Source of the DNA: Lewinellaceae bacterium
GTDB taxonomy: Bacteria > Bacteroidota > Bacteroidia > Chitinophagales > Saprospiraceae
Direction of reading: 5' to 3'
Assembly (NCBI GenBank): GCA_016711435.1
Contig: JADJSY010000084.1
Span: 1-64,000 of the forward strand
DNA: 64,000 bases
Numbering within the stretch: position 1 is the first letter of the stretch; each line of letters begins with the position of its first letter. Positions 51,118 to 59,855 of this stretch are shown piece after piece. The notes under the pieces are model-generated. The model saw only the letters and a list, made by a program, of their open reading frames with translations, had not been told where the DNA came from and did no database searches. Made by a program: the position numbers and the translations under genes.

Positions 51118-51364
51118 TATAGTTATCTGTTATTAGTTATCCGTTATCAGCACTGGTAACCAATAACGGATAACTATTTACGCCTGCAAATATAGCGGAA
51201 AAGATGTTTTTCGGATGAAAATTGTTGAGGTCGATGTATAGTCAACGCAAAGGGGGTGTGAAAGAAAACGCGGCGGGAGCCCCCGAAAGGGGAAAAACAT
51301 CAAACCCTTTCAAACCACTCAAACCTGACTATATCCACGCTGTTTGTGGTGGCGCCGGTTTTTT
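51118..51364. repeat. W3 words and W5 words around the tRNA
   Basis: TAGTTATCTGTTATTAGTTATCC (51120) pairs with AATAACGGATAACTA (51161-51176). W5 words ATCAAACCCTTTCAAACC lie at 51299-51318. No gene is visible. Confidence 0.7.
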
Positions 51365-52199
51365 TCAATATTCCAACCTGGCCAATACCGGCAAATGATC
51401 CGACGGATAATGGCAGTTTCGCGAATCGCTCAACACAGCGTGCTGTTTCACACGTATATCTTTTCCAGTGATAAAAATATAGTCGATCAGGCGTTTCACC
51501 GGCTCATGGAATTTGAAAGCGTTGAAGGTTCCTTCGGGGCCGAAAGCGGGTTCCTGGCTGACAGCGCGCGTATCCTTGAGCGCACTGCCGAGCAGGGCGG
51601 CAGGTGGTTCTCCCGGCTCAGGAATTGAAATCGCCCATCAAAATAGTCGACTCGTTTTCCTTGTTCAATTCCTTGATTTTCAACAGAATAAGTTCGGCTG
51701 AGCGAAGACGCGCCTCTTTTCCGATATGATCGAAATGGGTATTGAACACCCACACTTTTTTGCTGCCAGCGAGTCGTACAAATGCGCATAAGTACAAACG
51801 CGGGGCAACGCAGCGTCCCAGCCTTTGGAGGGAACGCCGGGCGTTTCCGAAAGCCAGAAGGTGCCGGATTCGAGCAACCCGAAACGCGTTTTTAGGAAAT
51901 ACAGGGCCGAGTATTCGCCCGCTTCTTTCCCGTCGTCGCGACCGCCGCCGACCCGTTGAAAAGCGGGCAATTGCTCGCTCAGGTATTCCACCTGCCGGTG
52001 CAGGCCTTCCTGAATGCCGAAGACATCAGGCGCGTAAAATCGCAGTTGAGCGGCCAATTGCGCTCGGCGCAGGGGCCAGGCATCTTCACCGTCGCCCGGG
52101 TTGTCGAAACGGATATTGTAGGTGATGGCGGTGAGGGTGGTCTGGCTGTGGGCAGTGAAAGGGAGGAAGAGGAAGGAGGGCGAATAGACGCAACATGAG
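51365..52199 (-). pseudogene. Endonuclease/exonuclease/phosphatase family protein, frameshifted
   Basis: When two single-base changes are corrected, the minus strand encodes a complete secreted protein of about 275 residues. Motifs in order: TLTAITYNIRFDNPGDGEDA, FGIQEGLHRQVEYL with the metal Glu, WLSETPGVPSKGWDAALPR, VWVFNTHFDHIGKEARLRSA, ILMGDFNS and a final SDHLPVLARLEY. Break 1 is a T6 run at 51756-51761 (one base short). Break 2 is an extra base near 51620 that makes a TGA directly after DFNS. The start is also unclear: an ATG at 52196 is out of frame with the signal peptide-like FLFLPFTAHSQ, suggesting a third change, or translation from within the W1 array upstream. Confidence 0.82.
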
Positions 52200-52370
52200 A
52201 AGTGAGAAGTGAGAAGTGAGATGTGAGAGATGTGAGAAGGTGAGAGAAGTGAGAGCATCCCGCTTAGAGGCTCTGATGGTTTTGTACAGGATATTAATTT
52301 CCCTGGTCCCATAGCCGCTACCCGGCCAGAGCCTCCAACCAAAATCAGGCAATCAACATGCTCAACCATT
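52200..52370. repeat. W1 word array plus GGCTCTG inverted repeat
   Basis: AGAAGTGAGAAGTGAGAAGTG words (52198-52253) are followed by AGAGGCTCTGATGGTTTTG (52265), which pairs with GCCAGAGCCTCCAACC (52325-52340). Confidence 0.7.
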
Positions 52371-52386
52371 CAACATTCAGTATATC

Positions 52387-52968
52387 TTAGGTAGCCACTT
52401 TGGCCCTGGAGACTGCAAGCAAATCCGGGAAAAACGCATTAAAGTCTTCCGAAAAAGCGTCAATTTCATCAAAAAAGAAGCGGCTCAGTCCCTGTGCGTC
52501 GAAGTTGCCGGCTAAGCGCAGGCTAAACTTGTCGAGCACCCATTCCAAACCTTCTCGACGGGTGTAGCCATGCAGAAATTGTCCGGCGATCATTTTGGGC
52601 AGGCGTTCCTGCAAAACGGCAGGCATTTCAGCGGCTCTTTTTTCCAGTTGCCGGTATGTTTTTTCCGCAAAAACATCGAAGGCCTCATCCGTGTATTTTT
52701 CCCAGTGGATGGCCAGCAGGTGGTCGTACAAAATATCGGTAAAGGGCGGGGAATAACGCCCGGCGTAAGGTCTGACACGCGTCACACTGCGGTCGGTCAT
52801 CGGGTGGTTGTCGGTATATGAATCGATCGTGCGGTGCAGCAAAATGCCCTGTTGCACCTTTTCCGGGTATTTTTTCCAGTCGTTGCCTTTTACAAAATCG
52901 CCGATAAAGTTACCCAGAAGCAGGTCTTCGTCGTTAAAAGAAAGAAAGCAATGGGCAAGGTGGTTCAT
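52387..52968 (-). CDS. Acyl carrier protein phosphodiesterase (DUF479)
   Basis: This is a 193-residue protein of the AcpH family, which removes the phosphopantetheine group from ACP. Visible family stretches are MNHLAHCFLSF, LLGNFIGDFVKG with a metal-type Asp, GILLHRTIDSYTDNHP (His/Asp), RRYSPPF-like AGRYSPPFTDILYDHLLA, and FLHGYTRREGLEWVLDKFSLR. The HD-like His/Asp residues are present. It is divergent from ychF and probably cytoplasmic. Confidence 0.9.
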   Translation of the reverse strand: MNHLAHCFLSFNDEDLLLGNFIGDFVKGNDWKKYPEKVQQGILLHRTIDSYTDNHPMTDRSVTRVRPYAGRYSPPFTDILYDHLLAIHWEKYTDEAFDVFAEKTYRQLEKRAAEMPAVLQERLPKMIAGQFLHGYTRREGLEWVLDKFSLRLAGNFDAQGLSRFFFDEIDAFSEDFNAFFPDLLAVSRAKVAT

Positions 52969-53016
52969 AAATGCAGTTGAATTGTAATTTTCTATCGGTC
53001 TTCAGGGTATTTTTTT

Positions 53017-53024
53017 TACTTTTG
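53017..53024 (+). promoter_or_regulatory. TACTTTTG box upstream of ychF
   Basis: TACTTTTGCGCC matches the -7 element. It is 340 nt upstream of ychF with a long hairpin in between, and no clear -33 is present. Confidence 0.3.
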
Positions 53025-53042
53025 CGCCCGTTTTGAAATTTA

Positions 53043-53187
53043 GGTTGATGAGGGTTTATAAAGGTTGATGAGGGTTGATATACATCCACTCGAACGAAGT
53101 ATCTCTATCCGCTTGTTGTACAAGAGATTAAGTTTTTCGAGTGGATGTATATCAACCCTCATCAACCTTTATCAACCCTCATCAACA
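53043..53187. repeat. W7 word inverted repeat (GGTTGATGAGGGTTTATAAAGG)
   Basis: GGTTGATGAGGGTTTATAAAG words (53043-53090) pair with their complement (53140-53187). The stem extends into ATACATCCACTCGA and TCGAGTGGATGTAT; the tip is about 40 nt. The total stem is close to 50 bp. It lies in the 400-base gap between the divergent acpH-like gene and ychF. Confidence 0.92.
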
Positions 53188-53367
53188 TATTAAAATACCC
53201 TCAAAGGTAAGGCAACAGTAAAAAGAAATACTGAACACCTTGCGCCGGGCAATCGTTCATTCATTACAATATAAGTAGGTGTGCAGAATTAGTTTAGCCT
53301 AAATTCTTTACAAATGCTTGATTATCAACACTGATAACCAATAACTAATAACGAATAACTACTTACT

Positions 53368-54480
53368 ATGGCACTGCAGTGTGGTATCGTTGGTTTGCCC
53401 AACGTCGGCAAATCTACTCTTTTTAATGCGTTGACCAATGCGAAAGCCCTGGCAGCCAATTACCCTTTTGCTACCAAGGAACCCAATGTGGGGATCATTA
53501 TCGTGCCCGACGAACGGCTCGATAAACTTTCCGAAATTGTGGAGCCTCAAAATACGCAACCCACGACTGTCGAAATAGTGGACATTGCCGGCCTGATCAA
53601 AGGCGCCAGCAAAGGGGAAGGTTTGGGCAACCAGTTCTTAGCCAATATCCGCGAAGTGGACGCCATTGTGCATGTGGTGCGCTGCTTCGACGACGACAAT
53701 GTGGTACACGTGGACGGTTCCGTCAATCCCGTGCGCGACAAAGAAATTATCGACCTCGAATTGTGCCTGAAAGACCTGGAAACGGTTGAAAAACGCCTCG
53801 ACAAAACCGCCCGTGCCGCCAGAATGGGCAGCAAAGACGATATCCGTGCACTGGAAGTGCTGACTGTAGTTAAAGCGCAGCTCGAAAAAGGCCGCGTGGT
53901 GCGCGAACTCCTCGCGGACATGGAAGAAGACGCCCGCAATCTGGTGCAGCGCGACCTGTCGCTGCTCACTGCCAAACCCGTTTTGTACGTCTGCAACGTC
54001 GATGAACCGGCTATTGAAAAAGGCAACGCCCACACGGAGGCTTTTAAAAAATCAGTCGCCGCAGAAAATGCCGAAGTGATTATGATCTGCGCCGGTATCG
54101 AAGCGCAAATCGCGGAAATGGAGACCCTGGAAGAGCGCCAGGAATACCTCGAAATGATGGGACTGAGTGAACCCGGTGTGAACCGCCTCATCCGTTCGGC
54201 TTATAAGTTGCTGAATCTCATTACCTATTTCACCGCAGGTGTGAAAGAAGTGCGCGCCTGGACGGTACGCCGCGGCGCTAAAGGTCCGGAAGCGGCCGGG
54301 GTAATCCACTCCGATTTTGAAAAAGGATTTATCCGCGCCGAAGTGATTAAATACAATGACTTTGTGACCCTCGGCTCCGAAGCCAAGGTGAAAGAAGCCG
54401 GTAAAATGGCCGTCGAGGGCAAGGAATACGTGGTGACGGACGGCGATATTATGCACTTCCGTTTTAATGTAGTTATCTGA
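53368..54480 (+). CDS. ychF: Redox-regulated ribosome-binding ATPase YchF
   Basis: YchF/OLA1 is an Obg-family P-loop protein that prefers ATP and binds ribosomes. The 370 residues show GIVGLPNVGKSTLFNALT (Walker A), TTVEIVDIAGLIKGASKGEGLG (switch and DxxG), a coiled-coil insert (about residues 125-205) and the unusual NxxE-type motif (YVCNVDEP). The C-terminal TGS domain has LITYFTAGVKEVRAWTVRRG and MHFRFNV. The ATG 53368 directly follows W3 words (TAATAACGAATAACTACTT). The stop is formed by a GTTATCTGATAACG word. Confidence 0.97.
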   Translation: MALQCGIVGLPNVGKSTLFNALTNAKALAANYPFATKEPNVGIIIVPDERLDKLSEIVEPQNTQPTTVEIVDIAGLIKGASKGEGLGNQFLANIREVDAIVHVVRCFDDDNVVHVDGSVNPVRDKEIIDLELCLKDLETVEKRLDKTARAARMGSKDDIRALEVLTVVKAQLEKGRVVRELLADMEEDARNLVQRDLSLLTAKPVLYVCNVDEPAIEKGNAHTEAFKKSVAAENAEVIMICAGIEAQIAEMETLEERQEYLEMMGLSEPGVNRLIRSAYKLLNLITYFTAGVKEVRAWTVRRGAKGPEAAGVIHSDFEKGFIRAEVIKYNDFVTLGSEAKVKEAGKMAVEGKEYVVTDGDIMHFRFNVVI

Positions 54481-54481
54481 T

Positions 54482-54612
54482 AACGTTATTTGGTGTAGTG
54501 GTTTGGTGTTTGGCCCTATTTTGGGGTACTTGCCAAAGTACTCCGAAGCCTCACACCAGGCAAAGCACCCCTTGAAAATGGGCCAAACACCACCACTAAA
54601 ACCAAAACACGA
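54482..54612. repeat. W4 word inverted repeat
   Basis: TGGTGTAGTGGTTTGGTGTTTGGCC (two runs, 54492-54516) faces GGCCAAACACCACCACTAAA (54582-54601). It separates ychF from the HAD gene. Confidence 0.82.
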
Positions 54613-54624
54613 AAAAAAATAGCC

Positions 54625-55233
54625 ATGATCTCTACCATCATTTTCGACCTCGGCGGTGTGCTGATTGACTGGAACCCGGAATATGTTTTCCGCGAATTGA
54701 TCCCGGATGAAGAAAGACGCCGTTTTTTCTTTGAAAATATCTGCACCCACGAATGGAACATTGAACAGGATGCAGGGCGTTTGTTGTCGGATGCGACGGA
54801 AATGCTGGTAGCCGAGCACCCGGACTGGGAGCCTGAAATCCGCGCTTTTTACGACCGCTGGGAAGATATGCTGGGCGGCCCGATTCCCGAAACAGTGGAA
54901 TTGCTGCGCGAAATTCGCGACAAGGGCGAACACCGGTTGCTGGCACTGACCAACTGGAGCCACGAAACTTTTCCGGTGGCGCTCCAGCGCTACGAATTCC
55001 TGCACTGGTTTGAAGGTATCGTCGTTTCCGGCGAAGAAAAAACCCGCAAGCCGTTTGCCGATATTTACGGGATATTGCTGGATCGGTATGAAGTTACGCC
55101 GGAAGAGGCTGTGTTTATCGATGACAGCCTGAAAAACGTGGAAGGCGCAGAAGTGGTGGGTATCAACGGTATCCATTTCGAGGGTGCGGCAGCGCTGCGC
55201 GAAATTCTGCGCGAATGGAAAGTTCCGGTGTAA
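54625..55233 (+). CDS. HAD family phosphatase (YihX-like)
   Basis: This is a 202-residue HAD hydrolase of the IA variant 3 group. Motif I is IIFDLGGVLIDWNP (nucleophile Asp), motif II LLALTNWS, motif III with Lys in GEEKTRKPFADIY, and motif IV EAVFIDDSLKNVEGA. YihX-type enzymes remove phosphate from sugar phosphates such as glucose-1-phosphate; the substrate here is unknown. The acyltransferase gene starts 19 nt before its stop, so they are cotranslated. Confidence 0.92.
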   Translation: MISTIIFDLGGVLIDWNPEYVFRELIPDEERRRFFFENICTHEWNIEQDAGRLLSDATEMLVAEHPDWEPEIRAFYDRWEDMLGGPIPETVELLREIRDKGEHRLLALTNWSHETFPVALQRYEFLHWFEGIVVSGEEKTRKPFADIYGILLDRYEVTPEEAVFIDDSLKNVEGAEVVGINGIHFEGAAALREILREWKVPV

Positions 55234-56270
55234 CCCGTTACGCTTCGCTGGATTACCTCCGTGGCCTGATGGCTTTGGCTGTGCTGGTGTTTCATTATGA
55301 AAAATGGATCACCGGGGCCTGGAATCCTGCCACGCCGCAGGGCAGGCTGGGCATTTACGCTGTTTCTATCTTCTTCGTTATCAGCGGATTGGCGCTTGGT
55401 AGCGTCTATCAAAACACCGATTTCAGCCGCCGGCGATCCTTGCTCCGGTTTGGCGTAAAACGTTTGTTTCGTATATTCCCGCTGCTCTGGTTGGCGACGA
55501 TTATCTCCATCTTGATCAATGAAATTGACTACACACCACATCAGATTTTCCTGAACCTGACTTGCCTGTTCGGGTACGTCGACCCTTCAAAAGACATCGC
55601 TACCGGCGCCTGGTCCATCGGTTGCGAATGGGTGTATTATACTGCTTTTCCGTTGCTGATGCTGCCGGCCGTCAGAAGCCGGGTGCTTTTATGGGCTGTT
55701 ACGGCGCTGTTATTTGCCTGCGCCATATACTATGCTTCGCAATCCGTTTTTATCATGGAAGATACCCCGCAGTTTATCTGGTGGGATGTCTATGTACAGG
55801 CGATCAACCACGCTTTTTTCTTCTCGGCAGGTGTGACAATGGCTTTTTATAAAAACAATTGGGCGAAACTGCCAGTTGCATTTTGGCGAATCATGCTGAT
55901 TTTCAGCACTTTACTGCTTTTTTTATATCCCGTTGGGGCAACAGCAATCAACCTGGTAAGCGGCAGCAACCGCGCAGTGTTTTCGATCGCGGCGTTGCTG
56001 ATAACAGCTTCTTTTTTTCACAGCGGGATCATCCTGCGCGGCTTGTTTCACCGGTTGCTTTTGTGGCTGGGAATGGTTTCCTACGGCGTGTACCTGCTAC
56101 ATCCGATTGCTTTTCGCGTCGTCAAGGTCGTAAACCTGCGATTTTTTCATGTTCCCGACTTCTGGATATTCCCGGTTGCGCTGGCGGGAACCTTGTTGGC
56201 GGCTCATCTGTCTTATTACTTACTGGAGAAGCCCGCGATGCGGCTGGGAAAGAGGGTGTCTGGTGTTTAG
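55215..56270 (+). CDS. Acyltransferase family 3 (OafA/YrhL-like)
   Basis: This is a 351-residue integral-membrane acyltransferase. It begins with the typical RYASLDYLRGLMALAVLVFHYEKW, where the first helix carries the conserved His. It continues with AVSIFFVISGLALG, FGVKRLFRIFPLLWLA and WSIGCEWVYYTAFPLLM. The last helices include WLGMVSYGVYLLHPI. About ten membrane helices are present. Such proteins O-acylate surface sugars. The last codons are GTG TCT GGT GTT TAG: the W4 word GGTGTTTAG gives Gly-Val-stop. Confidence 0.92.
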   Translation: MESSGVTRYASLDYLRGLMALAVLVFHYEKWITGAWNPATPQGRLGIYAVSIFFVISGLALGSVYQNTDFSRRRSLLRFGVKRLFRIFPLLWLATIISILINEIDYTPHQIFLNLTCLFGYVDPSKDIATGAWSIGCEWVYYTAFPLLMLPAVRSRVLLWAVTALLFACAIYYASQSVFIMEDTPQFIWWDVYVQAINHAFFFSAGVTMAFYKNNWAKLPVAFWRIMLIFSTLLLFLYPVGATAINLVSGSNRAVFSIAALLITASFFHSGIILRGLFHRLLLWLGMVSYGVYLLHPIAFRVVKVVNLRFFHVPDFWIFPVALAGTLLAAHLSYYLLEKPAMRLGKRVSGV

Positions 56271-56299
56271 GTAAACAGATCAAACCTGAAGTTCTTCGT

Positions 56300-56420
56300 A
56301 CTTTCGCACTCTTTTACCACAAGTCACACCCGACTTCGCACGAACGACTTCGCACTTCGCACGAACGACTTCGGACTTCGCACTAACGACTTCGGACTTC
56401 GCACTAACGACTTCGCACTA
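56300..56420. repeat. W6 word array (CGACTTCGCACTTCGCACGAA)
   Basis: Words ACGACTTCGGACTTCGCACTA repeat about six times in one orientation and run directly into the ATG of the next gene. Confidence 0.88.
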
Positions 56421-56422
56421 AC

Positions 56423-57089
56423 ATGATTAAACACATCTTATTTGACAACGACGGCACTATCGTCGATTCAGAGATCATTGCCGTGCGCGCCACGCTGCAA
56501 TTGCTGAGGCCTTACGGTTTTCTGATGAGCGAGCAGGAATACAGCCGCCGTTTTCCGGGTCTGCTGGAGCGCGATATTCTTGCGATTATCCGGCAGGAGC
56601 ACGGGGTGGAGGTACGCGACGATTATTTCGAGCAGTTGCGGGACTTGCACAACCTGGGTTTTGACCGCGACCTGCAGGTGATACCGGGTATGGAAGCAAT
56701 TTTCAGGGGTATGCGCGTTCCAAAAGAGCATGGTATCCAATGGCAGTGTCCGCCACGTCGAGCGTTGCCTGCAAAGGGTGGGATTGCGCGATGCATTGGA
56801 CGGGTTTATTTTCTCGGCAGAACAGGTAGCACAACCCAAGCCATACCCCGATGTGTACTGCCATGCGCTCGAACAACTCGCTCTGCATCCATCCGAAACG
56901 ATGGCGGTGGAGGACAGTCCGACCGGCGTTGCGTCGGCCAAAGAAGCGGGTTTGCGGGTGGTCGGTTTTCTGGGTGCGGCCCATATCTACGACGGACACG
57001 GCGACCGGCTCCTGGAGGCAGGCGCCGATATGCTTGCCACAGATGCGGCGGCATTGCGGCTTATTTTTGAAAAAATGAACGTGCTGTAA
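56423..57089 (+). pseudogene. HAD-IA phosphatase (beta-phosphoglucomutase-like), one frameshift
   Basis: The frame from ATG 56423 gives MIKHILFDNDGTIVDSEIIA (motif I), the cap domain (RRFPGLLERDILAIIRQEHG) and VIPGMEAIFRGMRVPK. It then leaves phase at a four-A run (56722-56725). With one A removed the reading continues SMVSNGSVRHVERCLQRVGL (motif II), FSAEQVAQPKPYPDVYCHAL (motif III Lys) and TMAVEDSPTGVASAKEAGL (motif IV) to the stop at 57089, about 221 residues in all. The catalytic set is complete across both frames. It is either an assembly error or a recent inactivation. Confidence 0.87.
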
Positions 57090-57567
57090 ACCTGCCGAAC
57101 GCGGCCGGATTACCACACCCGTTTTCCGTATCGTATCCAACAGGATGGCGCGTGCGCTGCAATCATTTTTTTCGGATTGCAACGCATTGTATTTGTTCCG
57201 GTCAGCGTCCGGCCTTTTTCGCTGTTTTCCGGATACGCCCCCGAATCCGGTGCGATACTCGCCAGGAAGGCATAAGTGAACTCATGCATCTGATTCCATC
57301 AAATTTGCAGGAAAATTTGAAAATTTTATTTGAAGATATTTCAACTTTTTTTTAAAATTTTTTGTTGAAAAAAGCCGCCTATAAGTATTGTTATTTTAGT
57401 ATCAGGCGGCCTTATTTACATTGCAATATATTGATATTCAACTAATTAAATTTAAATAAATACAAATAATGTTAGTGCCGAAACTATACTCGTCAAATTG
57501 TTTGAATTTAACATTCAAAAAAAACTAAGAAAAAAATACTTGCATGATTCTAAAAGTCGTCGTACCT
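57090..57567. other. AT-rich spacer with hairpin
   Basis: GCCGCCT (57374-57380) pairs with AGGCGGC (57404-57410). On the minus strand the stem is followed by T6, and on the plus strand by CTTATTT. The stretch 57290-57560 is strongly A/T-rich, unlike the rest of the window. No protein gene is seen. Confidence 0.6.
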
Positions 57568-57621
57568 ATGTCCCAGTTTTCATTTGGTTTTTTGGGGTTT
57601 ATTAGCCGTCGTGGTGCGTAA
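57568..57621 (+). CDS. Candidate Phe-rich leader peptide
   Basis: A 17-codon frame (MSQFSFGFLGFISRRGA) has five TTT/Phe codons in the first eleven. It is followed by an intrinsic terminator whose left arm lies in its last codons. The layout fits an attenuator leader or a very small gene with its own terminator. It has no visible Shine-Dalgarno. It lies 63 nt upstream of the flippase-like gene. Confidence 0.35.
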   Translation: MSQFSFGFLGFISRRGA

Positions 57622-57643
57622 GTACTTCGGCGGCTTTCTTTTT
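57604..57643 (+). terminator. Intrinsic terminator upstream of the flippase-like gene
   Basis: AGCCGTCG (57604-57611) pairs with CGGCGGCT (57628-57635, G-U pairs included) and is followed by TTCTTTTT. It sits 41 nt before the start of the next gene on the same strand. Confidence 0.72.
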
Positions 57644-57683
57644 GTCCCTGCTCCAAGGCCCCTTTTAACGCGCACAGCATACC

Positions 57684-58727
57684 TTGAAAAAAGTCTTACA
57701 ATTCCTCTTTTTTCTCAGTCTCGGGGTTGGGATTATGTACCTCGTTTTTCGCAGCCAGAACGCCGCTTTTCTGGAACAGTGCCGCATCGATGGCACGCCG
57801 GCAGATCAATGCAGTCTGACGGATAAATTGCTGCATGATTTTTCCACCGTTCACTTTGGTTGGATGCTGGCCGTAGTGGCGGCATTCACCCTGAGCAATG
57901 TCAGCAGGGCCTTGCGCTGGCAAATGCTGCTGGAGCCGATGGGCTACCGGGTGCGTTTTGACAATGCTTTTCTGACCATCCTGCTGGGCTATTTTGCCAA
58001 CCTCGGTTTCCCACGTATGGGTGAGGTAGTCAGGGCCGGTTCGCTGGCTCGCTACGAACGACTGCCCCTGGAAAAGGTGGTGGGAACGCTCGTGATGGAT
58101 CGGCTGATGGACGTGGTTTGCCTGGCGCTCGTGGTGGGCCTGGCTTTCCTGATGGAAGGCGACACCCTGCTGCGTTTTATCAGTCAGACACAAACGGCGA
58201 ATGCCGGCACAAACGACACGCCGCTGTGGCAATCGCCCTGGGTACTGGTATTGCTGACGCTGTTTGCCGCTGGGGCGCTGGCCGCCTTTTTTCTCCGGCA
58301 AAAACTGATGGAAGTGGCGCTGGTGCAAAAGGTGATCGGCATGTTGCAGGGTTTTTGGGACGGCCTGCGGAGTATACTGCAATTGAAAAGGCCCTGGCTT
58401 TTTTTGTTGTACTCCGTGGGTATCTGGCTGATGTTTTACCTGCAATGCGTGTTCGGCCTCCTGGCTTTTCCACCGACAGCCCAGCTGGGCGGCAGCGCCG
58501 CGCTCATGATTTTTGTGTTCGGCACCCTGGGTTTTGTAATACCTTCACCCGGCGGCATGGGCACTTACCATGCGCTTTGTATCGCGGCCCTGGCACTGTA
58601 TGGCATAAGCGGCAGCGATGCGTTTTCTTATGCCAACATCGCTTTTTTTGCCATTCAGATCTTTTATAACCTGATTGCCGGCTCGCTGGCGCTGTTGTTA
58701 TTGCCGGTTATTAATAAAGGAAAATGA
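57684..58727 (+). CDS. Flippase-like membrane protein (UPF0104, LPG synthase TM family)
   Basis: This is a 347-residue polytopic protein of the lysylphosphatidylglycerol-synthase membrane-domain/AglD-like family. Visible family stretches are LSNVSRALRWQMLLEPMG, TILLGYFANLGFPRMGEVVRAGSLARYE, VVGTLVMDRLMDVVCL, and FGTLGFVIPSPGGMGTYHALC. About eight membrane helices are present. Such proteins are thought to move or modify lipids or lipid-linked sugars. The start is TTG 57684, giving MKKVLQFLFFLSLGVG; the next ATG would cut the first helix. Its stop overlaps the rfaE2 start (ATGA), so the pair is an operon. Confidence 0.88.
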   Translation: MKKVLQFLFFLSLGVGIMYLVFRSQNAAFLEQCRIDGTPADQCSLTDKLLHDFSTVHFGWMLAVVAAFTLSNVSRALRWQMLLEPMGYRVRFDNAFLTILLGYFANLGFPRMGEVVRAGSLARYERLPLEKVVGTLVMDRLMDVVCLALVVGLAFLMEGDTLLRFISQTQTANAGTNDTPLWQSPWVLVLLTLFAAGALAAFFLRQKLMEVALVQKVIGMLQGFWDGLRSILQLKRPWLFLLYSVGIWLMFYLQCVFGLLAFPPTAQLGGSAALMIFVFGTLGFVIPSPGGMGTYHALCIAALALYGISGSDAFSYANIAFFAIQIFYNLIAGSLALLLLPVINKGK

Positions 58728-59275
58728 CCCGATTCGAACATATTGAACAGAAAATCCAGACCTGGGAGCAAATCCCTGCCACCTTGTCTTCCTGGCGGGC
58801 TGCCGGAGATCGCATCGTTTTCACCAACGGCTGTTTCGATATTTTGCACTACGGGCACCTGCATTATCTCTCCGCCGCCCGCGATCTGGGCGAGCGTTTG
58901 GTCATCGGGCTCAACAGCGCCGATTCTGTAAGCCGCCTGAAAGGCCCCAACCGGCCTATCAACGACGAACTTACCCGCACCCATTTGCTGGCCGCCCTCG
59001 AAGTCGTCGACGCCGTGATCCTGTTCGGAGCGGATACTCCGCTCGAACTGATACAACTGATACAACCGGATATACTGGTGAAAGGCGGCGACTGGAAACC
59101 GGAACAGATCATCGGTTCCGAAATAGTGCTGGCCAAAGGTGGCCAGGTACTCAGCCTGCCGTTTGTGCAGGGCTACTCGACGACGAATATTGAGCAGAAA
59201 ATTATAAAAGCGTGTATGGTGTATAGTGTTTCGTGTTTGGGGGTGCTTTGCCCTGGGGCCATGTATGGTGTTTAG
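58724..59275 (+). CDS. rfaE2: Heptose 1-phosphate adenylyltransferase, with word-derived tail
   Basis: The enzyme activates D-glycero-beta-D-manno-heptose 1-phosphate with ATP, making ADP-heptose for lipopolysaccharide inner core. Motifs: IVFTNGCFDILHYGHLHYLSAA (nucleotidyltransferase HxGH, here HYGH), GLNSADSVSRLKGPNRPIND, LVKGGDWKPEQIIGSEIV, SLPFVQGYSTTNIEQKI. The kinase half (HldE N-terminal) is absent, so the split type is used. Normal length is about 160; here the last 20 residues (KACMVYSVSCLGVLCPGAMYGV in two halves) are read from W4 words and end at GGT GTT TAG. Confidence 0.93.
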   Translation: MTRFEHIEQKIQTWEQIPATLSSWRAAGDRIVFTNGCFDILHYGHLHYLSAARDLGERLVIGLNSADSVSRLKGPNRPINDELTRTHLLAALEVVDAVILFGADTPLELIQLIQPDILVKGGDWKPEQIIGSEIVLAKGGQVLSLPFVQGYSTTNIEQKIIKACMVYSVSCLGVLCPGAMYGV

Positions 59276-59395
59276 TGTTTCGGGTTGCTTCGCTTAAACT
59301 ACTCACAGTGCCGAAGGCAAAGCGCCCTAAACACCAAACACCATACACAACCCAAAAGCGAAGCACCCCAAACACGAAACACCATACACCATACA
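59213..59395. repeat. W4 word inverted repeat overlapping the rfaE2 end
   Basis: TGTATGGTGTATAGTGTTTCG words from 59213 pair with CGAAACACCATACACCATAC words to 59395. The middle contains GCCGAAGGCAAAGCGCCC-type DNA. The array includes the last 20 codons of rfaE2 and abuts the doxX stop. Confidence 0.85.
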
Positions 59396-59782
59396 CTACC
59401 CAATAACCGCCTTGTCTTTCGCGTAATTCAGCGCATACATCATTGCCGCGCCGGCCAATGCGAGGTCTTTCAACAGCATGGACATAGATGCCTGAGCGCC
59501 TTCGCCGCCGGCCATTGCGCCGGGCAGGTGTACCATGAGCACAAGCAGCAGTAAAAATATACCCAGCAAGGTAGTGGCTAATTTATCATATTTGCCGATC
59601 AGCATACTCACGGTAGCGGCGATCAGGCCGGCGCCCGATAAATACACCCAAATGGCTTTGGCAGGCAAGTAAGCCGGCACCACATAATTGGCCATCGCAT
59701 CGGCATTCAAAAAGTGAAAAAGACCGAAAATGGCGAACGGCAAGGCGAATACCCAGCGACCTAAAGATAAAAATGCATTCAT
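59396..59782 (-). CDS. DoxX-family membrane protein
   Basis: This is a 128-residue protein with four membrane helices. DoxX features: LSLGRWVFALPFAIFGLFHFL (first helix with a Gly/Phe pattern), a short YVVPAYLPAKAIWVYLSGAGLI segment, LATTLLGIFLLLLVLMVHLPG and a C-terminal helix LALAGAAMMYAL. DoxX-like proteins take part in redox or sulfur stress in some bacteria; here the role is unknown. Upstream (59856-59874) lies a palindrome shared with the xdhA upstream region. Confidence 0.87.
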   Translation of the reverse strand: MNAFLSLGRWVFALPFAIFGLFHFLNADAMANYVVPAYLPAKAIWVYLSGAGLIAATVSMLIGKYDKLATTLLGIFLLLLVLMVHLPGAMAGGEGAQASMSMLLKDLALAGAAMMYALNYAKDKAVIG

Positions 59783-59855
59783 GTGTAAGTAAAAGTTTCG
59801 TTTTGAAATGTTGTTAAGGTAAATGTTGATCTATTTTAGCATAATGATACAAGAT

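Noticed and set aside
54052..55176. 374-codon minus-strand frame across ychF and the HAD gene
   Set aside because: It spans two real genes and their spacer and contains word-array sequence.
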